64,000 nucleotides of DNA from Promicromonospora thailandica (GCF_024171955.1 NZ_JAMTCS010000010.1:62001-126000); one strand, 5' to 3'. Positions 32,190 to 41,772 are shown, counted from the stretch's first letter. Notes: generated by a model not told the origin, from the letters alone. Numbers and translations: made by a program.

Positions 32190-33256
32190 TTCAGGCGCTC
32201 CCAGAAGCTCGGGCCGATGGGCTCGGCGAAGTCGTCCTGCGCCACGAGGTAGCCCTCGTCGTCGACCGTGATCGGCAGCTGCGGCAGCCGGCGGTTGGCC
32301 GGGCCGAAGACGACCTTCGCGCTGTCGGCGATGTCGAACGTCGACTGGTGGCACGGGCACAGGAGGTGGTGGGTCTGCTGCTCGTAGAGCGCCACCGGGC
32401 AGCCCACGTGCGTGCAGATCTTGGAGTAGGCGACGATGCCCTCGTGGGACCAGGTCTCACCCTCGGGCGACTGGTCGGTCCGGAGGTCCTCCGGGTTGAG
32501 GCGCACCATCAGCACGACGGCCTTGGACTTCTCCGTGATCCACTCGTGCGTCTCACGGAACTCCTCGGTGGTCTCGGGGACCACGTGGAACACCGAGCCG
32601 ACGGTGACGTCGGCGGCCTTGATGGGGCGACCCGACGGGTCGATCGCGAGGCGCGTGCCCCGCTGCCACATCGTGTGCTTGAACTTGGAGATGTTCCAGT
32701 CGCCGCCCACGGAGCCGATCAGCGGCACCGCGATGGCGAGCGGGAACAGGGCGAGCGCGCCGAAGAACGCGCCCTTGAGCACGCCGCGGCGGCCGATGAC
32801 ACCCGAGTCCTCGAGGCCCTCGTTCATGTCGCGGATGGCGGTCTCGCGAGCCTCGCCCTGCGTCGCGAGCGTGTGCCGCTCCTGGACGAATTCGCGGTCG
32901 CCCATGAGCGTCTTGGCCCAGTGGATCCCGGCGACGCCGATGCCCAGCAGCGACAGCGCCAGGCCGAGGCCGATCAGCAGGGTCGACAGGCGCACGCCCG
33001 CCGTCGTGCCGTCCGGCGGCACCAGCACGTACGCGACGATCGAGCCGACGGTGCCCAGGATCGACAGGACGAACAGGAGGGTGACCGTCCGCTCGGCGCG
33101 CTTGGCGGCCTTCGGGTCGGTGTCGGTGAGCCGGTGCTTGTGCTCCGGCACGCCCGGGTCGGGGAACCGGTCGGCGTGCACCACGGCGTTGCCGGCCTCG
33201 GGGGCGACCGTCACCTCGTTCGAGGCGTCGGTCCGGGGGTTCTGGTTCTCGCTCAC
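32186..33256 (-). CDS. qcrA: cytochrome bc1 complex Rieske iron-sulfur subunit
   Basis: The 2Fe-2S subunit of the bcc complex (356 aa). Rieske ligands are in CTHVGC and CPCHQS. Unlike short mitochondrial-type Rieske proteins it has three predicted transmembrane helices in its N-terminal half, as is normal in actinobacteria, plus an arginine pair (GRRGVLKG) before the last one that resembles a Tat motif. The GTG start overlaps the qcrC stop and its own stop overlaps the qcrB start, both as GTGA. Confidence 0.96.
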   Translation of the reverse strand: MSENQNPRTDASNEVTVAPEAGNAVVHADRFPDPGVPEHKHRLTDTDPKAAKRAERTVTLLFVLSILGTVGSIVAYVLVPPDGTTAGVRLSTLLIGLGLALSLLGIGVAGIHWAKTLMGDREFVQERHTLATQGEARETAIRDMNEGLEDSGVIGRRGVLKGAFFGALALFPLAIAVPLIGSVGGDWNISKFKHTMWQRGTRLAIDPSGRPIKAADVTVGSVFHVVPETTEEFRETHEWITEKSKAVVLMVRLNPEDLRTDQSPEGETWSHEGIVAYSKICTHVGCPVALYEQQTHHLLCPCHQSTFDIADSAKVVFGPANRRLPQLPITVDDEGYLVAQDDFAEPIGPSFWERLK

Positions 33257-34032
33257 GAGGACTTCGCTCCGATCCACACTGCGGCGCCGATGAGCAGGCC
33301 GAGACCGATCGCGAAGGCCCACAGGCCCTCGGACACCGGGCCGAGGGAGCCCAGGGCGTTACCGCCCGCCGAGCCCTCGCGCTGCTCGACGAGGAAGGCG
33401 ACGATGTCGCGCTTCTCGTCCGGCGTGATGTTGGCGTCGTTGAACACCGGCATCGACTGCGGGCCGGTGAGCATCGCCTGGTAGATGTTGCGCTCCGAGG
33501 TCTCCCACAGCGAGGGGGCGAACTTGCCCTCCGAGAGCGCGCCGCCGGCACCGACCGCGTTGTGGCACATGGCGCAGTTCGTGCGGAACAGTGCCATGCC
33601 GTTGGCGGCGTCGCCCTGGGCGGCGTCCACCTGGTCGTCCGTCGGGATGGCCGGCCCGGCGCCCAGCGAGGCGACGTACGCGGCCAGCGCTGCCGTGTCC
33701 TCGTCGCCGAACTGGCGCGGCTTGGCCTGTGCCTGGGGGCCGCTCATCTGCATCGGCATGCGGCCGGTCGACACCTGGAAGTCGACGGCTGCGGCGCCGA
33801 CGCCCACCAGGGACGGCACGCCGTCGGTGCCCTCCGCGTTCGCGCCGTGGCACGTCGCGCAGTTGGCCTGGAACAGCTTCTTACCGGTCTCGATGTCCGC
33901 GGTGCTGACGGTCTCGGCATTGGCCGTGCTCGGAGCCAGGGCGGCATAGATGCCGCCCGTGGTCAGCAGCGCCAGCAGCAGGAGCACGACCGGCGCCAGC
34001 CGGTGGTGCCTGCGGGCGGCGAGTGCCTTCAC
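33253..34032 (-). CDS. qcrC: dihaem cytochrome c subunit of the bc1 complex
   Basis: Two haem-binding motifs, CATCH and CAMCH, mark the dihaem cytochrome c1 (CC) typical of actinobacteria, where it passes electrons directly to the aa3 oxidase. It has an N-terminal signal anchor (APVVLLLLALLTTGGIYAAL) and a C-terminal transmembrane helix, 259 aa. The GTG at 34032 has GAGG 9 nt upstream. It is 57 bp downstream of ctaE. Confidence 0.96.
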   Translation of the reverse strand: MKALAARRHHRLAPVVLLLLALLTTGGIYAALAPSTANAETVSTADIETGKKLFQANCATCHGANAEGTDGVPSLVGVGAAAVDFQVSTGRMPMQMSGPQAQAKPRQFGDEDTAALAAYVASLGAGPAIPTDDQVDAAQGDAANGMALFRTNCAMCHNAVGAGGALSEGKFAPSLWETSERNIYQAMLTGPQSMPVFNDANITPDEKRDIVAFLVEQREGSAGGNALGSLGPVSEGLWAFAIGLGLLIGAAVWIGAKSS

Positions 34033-34089
34033 GAAAATATCCTCGTCTCGCTGTGGTGATGGAGCTTCTCTGTCATGAACCTGTGTGGG

Positions 34090-34734
34090 TCAGCGCAGCA
34101 GGTAGATCACCGCGAACAGCGCGATCCACACCACGTCGACGAAGTGCCAGTAGTAGGACGTGACGATCGTCGTGGTGGCCTCGTGGTGACCGAAGCGCTT
34201 GGCGGCGAAGGAGCGGCCGAGCACGAAGAGGAAGGCGATCAGGCCGCCGGTGACGTGCAGACCGTGGAAGCCGGTGGTCATGTAGAAGACCGAGCCGTAC
34301 GGGCTGGACGCGATGGTCAGCCCCTCGTGGACCAGCTCGGTGTACTCGAAGATCTGGCCACCGATGAAGAACGCCCCCATGAGGTACGTCAGCGTCAGCC
34401 ACTCGTGCATGCCCCACTTCCAGAACTGGAAGATGTTGCCCGACCGCGACGGCTTGAACTCCTCGGCCTTGAAGACCGCCCACTGGCAGGTGAAGGACGA
34501 GAGCACCAGGACGATCGTGTTGATCGTCGAGAACGTGATGTTCAGCTTGTCCGCCTGGAGTGCCCACTCCTCGGCCGGCATGGTCTGCCGGACGGTGAAG
34601 TACATCGCGAAGAGCGCTGCGAAGAACATGAGCTCGCTCGCGAGCCAGACGATCGTCCCGACCGAGACCGGGTTCGGACGATTGACTGTCACGTGCTGGT
34701 GCGTGGGGGTGGCTGCAGCCGTTGCGGTCGACAC
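34090..34734 (-). CDS. ctaE: cytochrome c oxidase subunit III
   Basis: The five-helix haem-copper oxidase subunit III (about 214 aa): [39 protein letters not shown] and [15 protein letters not shown] are diagnostic. The GTG at 34734 is preferred because CATAAT ends 7 nt upstream and because the -10 itself overlaps the other candidate, the ATG at 34743 that would add three residues. It heads the qcrCAB cluster, the usual actinobacterial arrangement. Confidence 0.95.
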   Translation of the reverse strand: MSTATAAATPTHQHVTVNRPNPVSVGTIVWLASELMFFAALFAMYFTVRQTMPAEEWALQADKLNITFSTINTIVLVLSSFTCQWAVFKAEEFKPSRSGNIFQFWKWGMHEWLTLTYLMGAFFIGGQIFEYTELVHEGLTIASSPYGSVFYMTTGFHGLHVTGGLIAFLFVLGRSFAAKRFGHHEATTTIVTSYYWHFVDVVWIALFAVIYLLR

Positions 34735-34741
34735 GACAGCC

Positions 34742-34747
34742 ATTATG
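34742..34747 (-). promoter_or_regulatory. -10 element of the ctaE-qcrCAB operon
   Basis: CATAAT on the minus strand, 7 nt before the GTG at 34734; leaderless start predicted. Confidence 0.55.
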
Positions 34748-34909
34748 GCCGACGTTCGGGTGTCCCGAACGCCGAACCGTCACAGACGCTCGCGTCGAAT
34801 CTCACAAAGTCCTTTCAACGCCCTACCTGCGGCGTCTCTTGCTGACGCGAACTGGCAGAGTGCCATGAAAAGGGCGCGGACAGAACTGCCGTCCGGGCGG
34901 GGACTGTGC

Positions 34910-34915
34910 CACGAT
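34910..34915 (+). promoter_or_regulatory. candidate -10 element of the receiver gene
   Basis: CACGAT ends 6 nt before the ATG at 34922; the same hexamer at similar spacing precedes yczE. The 34744-34909 stretch between the divergent genes shows no further strong signal. Confidence 0.4.
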
Positions 34916-34921
34916 CGACGC

Positions 34922-35383
34922 ATGACTGGCATGACGACGGATGTGACCAGCGCGGCGACGAACGCCGCGGAGCCCGGCGGCTCGGTGTCGAGCCCGCGCG
35001 TCCTCCTGTACAGCGACGACCGCACGGTGCGCGAGCAGGTGCGCCTCGCGGTGGGCCCGCGCCTGCGCGCGGGCGCGCCCGCCATCGAGTGGAGCGAGGC
35101 AGCGACGCCCGCCGCCGTGGTGGACCGCGCGGACAACGAGACGTGGGACCTGCTCGTCCTCGACGGCGAGGCCGACCAGACCGGCGGCATGGGGCTGTGC
35201 CGCCAGCTCAAGAACGAGATCTACGAGTGCCCCCCGGTGCTCGTGCTGACCGGCCGCCCGCAGGACGCGTGGCTCGCCACGTGGTCGCTGGCCGACGGCG
35301 TGGTGTCCCGCCCGCTGGACGCCATCGAGGTCCAGGAGGCCGTCGCGCGCCTGCTCTCCGGCCCGCGAGCGGGTACCGCGTGA
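34922..35383 (+). CDS. receiver-domain-only response regulator-like protein
   Basis: A 153-aa protein that is only a CheY-like receiver: [14 protein letters not shown] carries the acidic pair, [13 protein letters not shown] the phospho-acceptor Asp and [13 protein letters not shown] the switch Thr. The invariant Lys of the KP motif is replaced by Arg ([10 protein letters not shown]), which in receivers usually alters phosphorylation chemistry. There is no output domain and no histidine kinase nearby. Its stop overlaps the trpD start (GTGA), so the two are translationally coupled. The role is unknown. Confidence 0.75.
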   Translation: MTGMTTDVTSAATNAAEPGGSVSSPRVLLYSDDRTVREQVRLAVGPRLRAGAPAIEWSEAATPAAVVDRADNETWDLLVLDGEADQTGGMGLCRQLKNEIYECPPVLVLTGRPQDAWLATWSLADGVVSRPLDAIEVQEAVARLLSGPRAGTA

Positions 35384-36429
35384 ACCTCGAGGCACCCACC
35401 TGGTCCGGCCTGCTCGCCGGGCTGATGACGGGGACCGACCTGAGCCAGGCCGAGGCGTCCTGGGCGATGGACCGGGTCATGACCGGAGAGGTCTCCCCCG
35501 TGCAGCTCGCCGGCTTCCTGGTGGCGCTGCGGGCCAAGGGCGAGACGGTCGAGGAGCTCGCGGGGCTGACCGACTCCATGGTGCGGCACGCGACCCGGAT
35601 CGACGTGCCGGGACCGTCGGTGGACATCGTCGGCACCGGGGGCGACCGCGCCCACACGGTGAACATCTCCACGATGGCCTCGGTGGTCATCGCGGGCGCC
35701 GGCCTGCGCGTCGTGAAGCACGGCAACCGGGCGGCGTCGTCGTCGTCGGGCAGCGCGGACGTGCTGGAGGAGCTCGGCATCCGGCTCGACCACCCGCCGG
35801 AGCGCGTGGCGCGGATCGCGCTCGAGGCGGGCATCACGTTCTGCTTCGCCGCGGCGTTCCACCCGTCGATGCGCCACGCGGGCGTGACCCGCCGCGAGCT
35901 CGGCGTGCCGACGGCGTTCAACTTCCTGGGCCCGCTCACCAACCCCGCCCAGCCGCGCGCGGCCGCCGTCGGGTGCGCCGACGCGCGGATGGCGCCGCTC
36001 ATGGCCGGTGTGTTCGCCGAGCGCGGCAAGTCGGCGCTGGTGTTCCGCGGTGACGAGGGGCTCGACGAGCTCGCCGCCACGGCGGGCGCCACGGTGTGGG
36101 AGGTGTCCGGCGGCACGGTCACCGAGCACCGGATCGACCCCGCCGCCGACCTGGGCCTCACGCGCATCAAGGTCGAGGACCTGCGTGGGCAGGACGCGGC
36201 CTACAACGCGGGCGTCGCCCGCGCCGTCCTCGCCGGCGAGAGCGGCCCCGTCCGCGAGACCGTGGTGCTCAACGCCGCCGCGGGCCTGGTGGCCGACGGC
36301 ACCCTGCCGGGCACGGCCGACGGCTCGCTCGTGGAGCGCCTCACGGCCGGTCTGGACCTGGCCGCCCAGGCGATCGACTCGGGCGCGGCCCAGAGCACGC
36401 TGGACGCCTGGATCGCGGCCAGCCGCTAG
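35380..36429 (+). CDS. trpD: anthranilate phosphoribosyltransferase
   Basis: It transfers phosphoribose from PRPP to anthranilate in tryptophan synthesis. The PRPP/anthranilate site motifs [40 protein letters not shown] and [22 protein letters not shown] are complete; 349 aa. It starts with GTG overlapping the receiver gene stop, not in a trp operon; actinobacteria often carry trpD apart from the other trp genes, next to the cta/qcr region as here. Confidence 0.96.
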   Translation: MNLEAPTWSGLLAGLMTGTDLSQAEASWAMDRVMTGEVSPVQLAGFLVALRAKGETVEELAGLTDSMVRHATRIDVPGPSVDIVGTGGDRAHTVNISTMASVVIAGAGLRVVKHGNRAASSSSGSADVLEELGIRLDHPPERVARIALEAGITFCFAAAFHPSMRHAGVTRRELGVPTAFNFLGPLTNPAQPRAAAVGCADARMAPLMAGVFAERGKSALVFRGDEGLDELAATAGATVWEVSGGTVTEHRIDPAADLGLTRIKVEDLRGQDAAYNAGVARAVLAGESGPVRETVVLNAAAGLVADGTLPGTADGSLVERLTAGLDLAAQAIDSGAAQSTLDAWIAASR

Positions 36430-36437
36430 CCCCCTGC

Positions 36438-36541
36438 CGAGATAGAACCTTGGCGAGATAGAACGCTGGCGAGATAGAACTGGGGCCGGACCGCTGATCA
36501 GCGGTCCGGCCCCAGTTCTATCTCGCCAAGGTTCTATCTCG
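36438..36541. repeat. palindrome made of 16-bp units, family C copy 1
   Basis: The left arm has three 16-bp units CGAGATAGAAC-NNN-GG (NNN and last bases varying: CTTGG, GCTGG, TGGGG), then a perfect 24-bp palindrome (CCGGACCGCTGA and complement, 36486-36509), then two units in reverse orientation. The right arm is the exact complement of left units 1 and 3, so unit 2 is an unpaired insertion. It fills the convergent trpD/ctaF junction. Confidence 0.92.
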
Positions 36542-36550
36542 GCGGAACCG

Positions 36551-36952
36551 TCAGTGCGAGTGGATGCCTCGCGAGAACTCGAACACCCAGCCCACCAGCG
36601 CGATGACAGCCACGCAGAAGCCGATGTAGAGCACCCACCAGCCCACGGCCAGGCCGAGGAAGCAGACCGCGGCGGAACCCGCGATCGCCAGCGGCCACCA
36701 GCTCCAGGGCGCGTACACGCCCTGGTCGCCCGCGGCATCCTCGATGTTGCCGTTCGGGTCGTCCTCCGGGCGGGCATCGATCCGGCGGGCCGTGAGGGCC
36801 AGGTACGCGCCGATCATGGCCACCAGGCCGCCGACCAGCGGCATGCCCAGGAAGCCGACGGGCTCGCTCCAGTCCGTCATGAAGCCGTAGACGATCCCCG
36901 CGCCGACGAACAGCGGAGTACCCCAGAGGAAGAGGCGGCTCTCGATCTTCAC
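36551..36952 (-). CDS. ctaF: cytochrome c oxidase subunit IV (actinobacterial CtaF)
   Basis: A 133-aa protein with four transmembrane helices ([77 protein letters not shown]), matching the actinobacterial-specific subunit IV of aa3 oxidase. Its GTG overlaps the ctaD stop (GTGA). It is the last gene of ctaC-ctaD-ctaF. Confidence 0.93.
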   Translation of the reverse strand: MKIESRLFLWGTPLFVGAGIVYGFMTDWSEPVGFLGMPLVGGLVAMIGAYLALTARRIDARPEDDPNGNIEDAAGDQGVYAPWSWWPLAIAGSAAVCFLGLAVGWWVLYIGFCVAVIALVGWVFEFSRGIHSH

Positions 36953-38766
36953 TTGCTGGTCCCCTCGTCCGGGTTGTCGACGATCGTGGTCGTGCTCTCG
37001 CCGGGCTGCCCGCCGCCGTCCGCGGCGCGCTGCTGACCCTGCTTCTCCTGACCGCGACGGTCGGCCTCGCCGTAGATGTTCTCGAGCACACCACGGTCGG
37101 CGTCGTAGTCCGGGCGCTCCATCGCGACGACCTCGGGGTGGTGCAGGTCGAAGGCGGGCGACTCGGAACGGATGCGCGGCAGCGAGGCGAAGTTGTGCCG
37201 CGGCGGCGGGCAGGACGTGGCCCACTCCAGGGAGCGGCCGTAACCCCAGGGGTCGTCCACCGTGACCTTGGGCGCCTTGCGGGCCGTGACGAAGACGTTC
37301 CAGAGGAACGGCAGGGTCGAGGCGGCGAGGATGAACGCACCGATGGTGGACACCTGGTTCTCCCAGGTGAAGCCCTCCTGGGGCATGTAGTCCGCGTAGC
37401 GGCGCGGCATGCCCTCGACGCCCAGCCAGTGCTGGATCAGGAACGTCGTGTGGAAGCCCACGAAGAGCAGCCAGAAGTGCCACTTGCCGAGGCGCTCGCT
37501 CAGCATCCGGCCCGTGAACTTGGGCCACCAGAAGTAGAAGCCCGCGAACATCGCGAACACCACGGTGCCGAAGACGACGTAGTGGAAGTGCGCGACCACG
37601 AAGTACGAGTCGGAGAGCTGGAAGTCCAGGGCCGGGCTCGACAGGATGATGCCGGTCAGACCGCCGAACAGGAACGTGACCAGGAAGCCGATGGACCAGA
37701 GCATCGGCGTCTCGAAGGTGAGCTTCCCGCGCCACATCGTGCCGATCCAGTTGAAGAACTTCACACCGGTCGGCACCGCGATGAGCATCGTCATGAACGC
37801 GAAGAACGGCAGCATGACCGCGCCGGTCACGTACATGTGGTGCGCCCACACCGTCACCGACAGGGCGGCGATGGCGATGGTCGCGTACACGAGGCCCGTG
37901 TAGCCGAAGATCGGCTTGCGGCTGAAGACCGGCAGGATCTCGGACACGATGCCGAAGAACGGCAGCGCGATGATGTACACCTCGGGGTGGCCGAAGAACC
38001 AGAACAGGTGCTGCCAGAGGATGGCGCCACCGTTCTCCGGGTTGAAGATCTGCGCGTCGAGGCGGCGGTCGGCGCCGAGCGCGAACAGCGCGGCGGCCAG
38101 CGGCGGGAACGCCATGAGCACCAGGAGGCTGGTGATCAGCGTGTTCCAGGTGAAGATCGGCATCCGGAACATCGTCATGCCCGGCGCACGCATCGTGATG
38201 ATCGTGGTGATGAAGTTGACCGCACCGAGGATCGTGCCGAAACCGGCCAGCGCCAGGCCGAAGACCCACAGGTCTCCGCCCAACCCCGGACTGTAGGTGG
38301 TGGTCGACAGCGGCGCGTACGCGAACCAGCCGAACGAGGCGGCACCCTGGGGGGTGAGGAAGCCGGCCGTCGTGATGAGGCCGCCGAACAGGAACAGCCA
38401 GTAGGCGAACATGTTCAGGCGCGGGAACGCGACGTCGGGCGCACCGATCTGCAGCGGCATGATCACGTTCGCGAAGCCCGCGAAGAGCGGGGTGGCGAAG
38501 AGCAGCAGCATCACGGTGCCGTGCATCGTGAAGAGCTGGTTGTACTGCTCCTTGCTCTGCACGAGCTGGATGCCGGGCTCGAAGAGCTCGGCCCGGATCA
38601 GCAGGGCCATGAGGCCGCCGATGCAGAAGAAGATGAACGACGTGATCAGGTACAGGTACCCGATGGTCTTGTGGTCAGTGGTGGTGATCCACTTGACGAC
38701 GGTCCGGCCGAGCGTCTGACGCCTGGGCGCCAGGCCCGGGACCAGCTCGGTGGTTGCTGCGGCCAT
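36949..38766 (-). CDS. ctaD: cytochrome c oxidase subunit I
   Basis: The catalytic haem-copper subunit of aa3 oxidase (605 aa, twelve transmembrane helices). [26 protein letters not shown] (haem a ligand), the Cu-B/Tyr loop [11 protein letters not shown] and [12 protein letters not shown] (haem ligands) are present. The ATG at 38766 overlaps the ctaC stop by one base (TGATG). It has an acidic/polar C-terminal tail beyond the membrane domain. It pumps protons and takes electrons from the QcrC haems within the supercomplex. Confidence 0.97.
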   Translation of the reverse strand: MAAATTELVPGLAPRRQTLGRTVVKWITTTDHKTIGYLYLITSFIFFCIGGLMALLIRAELFEPGIQLVQSKEQYNQLFTMHGTVMLLLFATPLFAGFANVIMPLQIGAPDVAFPRLNMFAYWLFLFGGLITTAGFLTPQGAASFGWFAYAPLSTTTYSPGLGGDLWVFGLALAGFGTILGAVNFITTIITMRAPGMTMFRMPIFTWNTLITSLLVLMAFPPLAAALFALGADRRLDAQIFNPENGGAILWQHLFWFFGHPEVYIIALPFFGIVSEILPVFSRKPIFGYTGLVYATIAIAALSVTVWAHHMYVTGAVMLPFFAFMTMLIAVPTGVKFFNWIGTMWRGKLTFETPMLWSIGFLVTFLFGGLTGIILSSPALDFQLSDSYFVVAHFHYVVFGTVVFAMFAGFYFWWPKFTGRMLSERLGKWHFWLLFVGFHTTFLIQHWLGVEGMPRRYADYMPQEGFTWENQVSTIGAFILAASTLPFLWNVFVTARKAPKVTVDDPWGYGRSLEWATSCPPPRHNFASLPRIRSESPAFDLHHPEVVAMERPDYDADRGVLENIYGEADRRGQEKQGQQRAADGGGQPGESTTTIVDNPDEGTSK

Positions 38767-39692
38767 CAGTGCCCAGCCTCCTCTTCTTCTGTCTCTCCCG
38801 GGCGGCTGTCGACCGGGCCGGCCGTGCGGGCGAGGTCCATGCCCAGCGAGCCGGTCTGGCCCTTGGCCCGGAGCTCGTCCATGTGGGCCTCGTACTCCTC
38901 GGCCGAGACGACCTTCACGTTGAAGAGCATGCCGGAGTGGAACTCGCCGCAGAGCTCGGCGCACTTGCCCGCGTACGTGCCCACACGGGTCGGCGTCACC
39001 TGGAACGTGTTCGTCCGGTTGGGGATCATGTCCTGCTTGTACAGGAACGCGGGGATCCAGAACGAGTGGATGACGTCACGCGAGTCGAGCGTGAACTCCA
39101 CGGTCTCGTTCACCGGCAGGTACAGGGTCGGGAAGGACTTCGAGGTGCCGACGGCACCGTCGAGCTCGTCCTCCGCCGTGACGCTGCCCGGGTCCGCCTC
39201 GTGCTCGCCGAAGTCGTAGACGTCGGCGTCGAGGTAGTTGAAGTCCCAGCTCCACTGCTTGCCGATCACCTGGATGTGCTCGGTGGCGGTGCCGTCGACC
39301 CGGTTGATCTCGGTCATGTCCCGGTCGGTGTACCAGAACAGCACGAGCACCATGATCAGCGGCACGGCCGTGTACATGAGCTCGAGCGGCAGGTGGTAGC
39401 GCGTCTGCACCGGGAGCTGGTGGTCGTCCTTGCGCTTGCGGTAGGCCGCGATGCACCACAGCATCAGGCCCCACGTCACGATGCCCACCAGGAGGGCAGC
39501 GATCCACGAGCCCACCCAGAGGTCGGTGATGCGCGCGGTCTGGTTTGTCACCTCCCCGTCGCTGTAGCCGGGCAGGTATCCGCGCTGTACGGAGTCGCTG
39601 GCGCAGCCCGTGGCCAGCACCGCGACGGCGACGGCGAGAGCCGACGCGCGCAGGATGGCCCGCGGGGTGCGGGTAGGTGGCTTCGAGTGCAA
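38766..39692 (-). CDS. ctaC: cytochrome c oxidase subunit II
   Basis: The Cu-A subunit: [12 protein letters not shown] carries the copper ligands. It is a lipoprotein: the TTG at 39692 gives a basic signal, hydrophobic core and lipobox LATGC, then two transmembrane helices. The TTG is favoured by GAAAGG 6 nt upstream; the frame is open further, but no start upstream gives a signal peptide. 308 aa. First gene of ctaC-ctaD-ctaF, with a possible -10 TAGGCT at 39776-39781 about 80 nt upstream. Confidence 0.92.
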   Translation of the reverse strand: MHSKPPTRTPRAILRASALAVAVAVLATGCASDSVQRGYLPGYSDGEVTNQTARITDLWVGSWIAALLVGIVTWGLMLWCIAAYRKRKDDHQLPVQTRYHLPLELMYTAVPLIMVLVLFWYTDRDMTEINRVDGTATEHIQVIGKQWSWDFNYLDADVYDFGEHEADPGSVTAEDELDGAVGTSKSFPTLYLPVNETVEFTLDSRDVIHSFWIPAFLYKQDMIPNRTNTFQVTPTRVGTYAGKCAELCGEFHSGMLFNVKVVSAEEYEAHMDELRAKGQTGSLGMDLARTAGPVDSRPGETEEEEAGH

Positions 39693-40097
39693 GGGAGGCC
39701 TTTCACGTCTCGTCCGGCGCGTCGCACCGGTTTCCTCCCGAGCTCCACGCAGAACCTTCGTCCTCGATGAGATGCAGCCTAGCGCGCCCGGAGGCCTGAT
39801 GATGCCCGGAAGGGGCCCGCGGAGACGTGACGCACTCCGCATCCGGGGCAGGTGTCGGTGCTGTTCAGGACACGCGCCCGGGTCGTGTCAGAACGATCGC
39901 TGCGCGGGGCCTCGCGCGCGGGTGCGAGGATCGGGGGGACGACGACGGCGGCGCACCCGCTCCCGCGCCGGAACCGCACCGGAACCGCACGGGAACGGCA
40001 CCCGTCCCGCCGTCGTCCCGACGCCGCCCCGGCGCCGGAGCCGCCCGCCCGGCCACGGGCGCGACGCTCCCGCCGGACCCCACGAGCAGGAGGACGT
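39693..40097. other. 405-bp divergent intergenic region
   Basis: No convincing gene. It contains TAGGCT (minus strand, 39776-39781) as a likely ctaC -10, and a GC-rich part with imperfect repeats of CCGGAACCGCA around 39968-40000. Open frames over it lack any domain. A GGAGGA ribosome-binding site for the downstream gene ends it. Confidence 0.5.
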
Positions 40098-41306
40098 GTG
40101 AGCCACGCCACCCCGGGCACTCCAGGCCGGGCCGACCCCGAGCAGCCGGACCCTGCCCGCCGGACGCAACCGCAGCGGGTGCACCTCGACAACGGTGGCC
40201 GCGCCCCGTGGCACCCGCTCGCGCGGCAGGCGTTCGAGCAGGCCCTCGCCGACGGCTGGGCCGACCCACGCCGCCTGCACGCCGAGGGACGCCGGGCCGC
40301 CCGGCTGCTCGACGCCTCCCGGGAGGCGGTCGCGGCCGTGCTCGGCGCGCGCACGCAGGAGGTCTGGTTCACACCCAGCCACACGGCGTCGCTGCACACC
40401 GCGGTCGCGTCCGCCGCCGCGGCCCGGCGGCGGGCGGGCACGACCGTCGTCGCGAGCGCCGTCGAGCGTGCGGCGGTGCTGCACGCGGCGGAGCACGTCG
40501 CGGGCCCGGAGGCCGGACCGCACCTGGTGCCGGTGGACCGGCTGGGGCGGGTCGACGCGGCGGCGATGGCGGACGCCGTCCGCGGGCCGGGCGTCGCGCT
40601 GGCCGCCCTGCAGCACGCCAACGGCGAGGTCGGCACGCACCAGCCGGTCGGGGCGGTGCACGAGGCGGCGCGGGCGGCCGGCGTCCCGCTGCTGGTCGAC
40701 GCCGGGGCGAGCCTCGGCCACGTGGCGGTGGCCGACGCCTGGGACCTGCTCGCCGCCGACCCCGCCGACTGGGGCGGACCGGCGGGTCTCGGCGTCCTCG
40801 CGGTGCGCCAGCGCGTGCGGACGACGCCCGTGGGGCCGGAGGACGAGGAGCCGTGGGCGCCAGGCGGCGTGAGCGTGCCGCTCGCGTTCGCGGCGGCGGT
40901 GGCGCTGCAGGCGGTCGAGTCCGACCGTGTGGCGCAGGAGGCCCGGCGGCGTGAGCTCGTCGACCGGCTGCGCGCCGAGGTGGCCCGGATCCCCGACGTC
41001 GAGGTGGTGGGCGACCCGGACGACCGGCTCCCCCACGTGGCGACGTTCTCGTTCCTCTACGTGGACGGCGAGGCGCTCGTGACGGAGCTCGACCGCCAGG
41101 GGTTCGCCGTCGGCTCCGGGTCCGCGTGCACGGCGAGCACCCTGGAGCCCTCGCACGTGCTCGCGGCGATGGGCGTGCTCACGCACGGCAACGTGCGCGT
41201 CGCCCTGGACCGCTCGACGACGGCGGACGACGTCGACCGGTTCTGCGCCGTGCTGCCCGGCGCGGTCGCCCGGGTGCGGGACATGCTCGGCGTCGGCGGC
41301 CTGTGA
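40098..41306 (+). CDS. cysteine desulfurase-like protein lacking the PLP lysine
   Basis: A class V aminotransferase-fold protein of 402 aa that aligns with NifS/IscS-type desulfurases: VHLDNGGRAPWHPLARQ start, QHANGEVGTHQPV, VPLLVDAGASLGH, and the active-site Cys loop GSGSACTASTLEPSHVL. At the Schiff-base site, where related actinobacterial proteins read SAHKWGGP, this one reads DPADWGGP, so the PLP lysine is Asp; the PLP-stacking His of the VEHSAV-type motif is also changed (VERAAV). As read it should not perform normal PLP chemistry. It precedes tusA by 41 bp, so a sulfur-relay or partner role is possible. GGAGGA precedes the GTG. Confidence 0.85.
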   Translation: MSHATPGTPGRADPEQPDPARRTQPQRVHLDNGGRAPWHPLARQAFEQALADGWADPRRLHAEGRRAARLLDASREAVAAVLGARTQEVWFTPSHTASLHTAVASAAAARRRAGTTVVASAVERAAVLHAAEHVAGPEAGPHLVPVDRLGRVDAAAMADAVRGPGVALAALQHANGEVGTHQPVGAVHEAARAAGVPLLVDAGASLGHVAVADAWDLLAADPADWGGPAGLGVLAVRQRVRTTPVGPEDEEPWAPGGVSVPLAFAAAVALQAVESDRVAQEARRRELVDRLRAEVARIPDVEVVGDPDDRLPHVATFSFLYVDGEALVTELDRQGFAVGSGSACTASTLEPSHVLAAMGVLTHGNVRVALDRSTTADDVDRFCAVLPGAVARVRDMLGVGGL

Positions 41307-41334
41307 CGCCGCCCGTGTCCGACGCACAGGTCAC

Positions 41335-41340
41335 TAGAGT
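41335..41340 (+). promoter_or_regulatory. -10 element of tusA
   Basis: TAGAGT ends 7 nt before the GTG at 41348; leaderless start predicted, so tusA need not depend on the upstream gene. Confidence 0.55.
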
Positions 41341-41347
41341 GGCGTGC

Positions 41348-41596
41348 GTGTCTGACACGTTGGTGGACGCGCGCGGGTTGCGGTGCCCGCTGCCGGTGAT
41401 CCGTCTGGCCGCCGCCGCGAAGGACCTGCCGGCGGGGACGGAGCTCACGGTGCTGTCGACCGACCCGGCGGCCCGGCTCGACGTCCCGGCCTGGTGCCGC
41501 ATGCGCGGTCACGTGCACGTGGCGACGCGGGAGCACCGGGCGGAGGATGACGACGACCCCTGGACGGGCTGGGCGGTCACGGTCCGCCTGGCCTGA
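41348..41596 (+). CDS. tusA: TusA/SirA family sulfurtransferase
   Basis: A small (82 aa) persulfide carrier: LVDARGLRCPLPVIRLAAA holds the family Cys-Pro-x-Pro motif that accepts sulfur from cysteine desulfurases for tRNA thiolation or cofactor sulfuration. It lies directly after the desulfurase-like gene; in several actinobacteria the two are fused into one protein. It ends at a long family A palindrome. Confidence 0.88.
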   Translation: MSDTLVDARGLRCPLPVIRLAAAAKDLPAGTELTVLSTDPAARLDVPAWCRMRGHVHVATREHRAEDDDDPWTGWAVTVRLA

Positions 41597-41617
41597 CCCC
41601 GGTCACGTCCGCTCGTA

Positions 41618-41693
41618 TCGCTGAGGTCGGTCGCTTGCCTCGAGATCGGTCCATCGATGGACCGATCTCGAGGCAAGCGACCGACCTCGGCGA
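41618..41693. repeat. 76-bp near-perfect palindrome, family A copy 2
   Basis: Two 38-nt arms pair at 37 positions, the other being a T-G wobble, around CCATCGATGG. It is homologous to 8961-9028: same core GGTCCATCGATGGACC and same GAGGTCGGTCG ends. It lies at the convergent tusA/erpA junction. Confidence 0.92.
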
Positions 41694-41720
41694 GTTCCTG
41701 CATCCACCCGGGCGGACGAC

Positions 41721-41753
41721 GGCGGGCCGGTCACCCGTGGTGACCGGCCCGCC
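41721..41753 (-). terminator. terminator hairpin after erpA
   Basis: GGCGGGCCGGTCACC and its complement enclose a CGT loop; perfect 15-bp stem, 20 nt beyond the erpA stop on the minus strand. So this junction holds both a conventional GC hairpin and the family A palindrome. Confidence 0.75.
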
Positions 41754-41772
41754 TCGGGCGCTGCGGCTCAGA

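Noticed and set aside
39693-40097. A gene in the ctaC upstream region
   Set aside because: Open frames exist in several registers but have biased composition, no domain and no ribosome-binding site other than that of the downstream gene.
40098-41596. Frameshifted desulfurase-TusA fusion
   Set aside because: TusA has its own GTG and -10 element, and the 41-bp gap contains no coding remnant linking the two domains.
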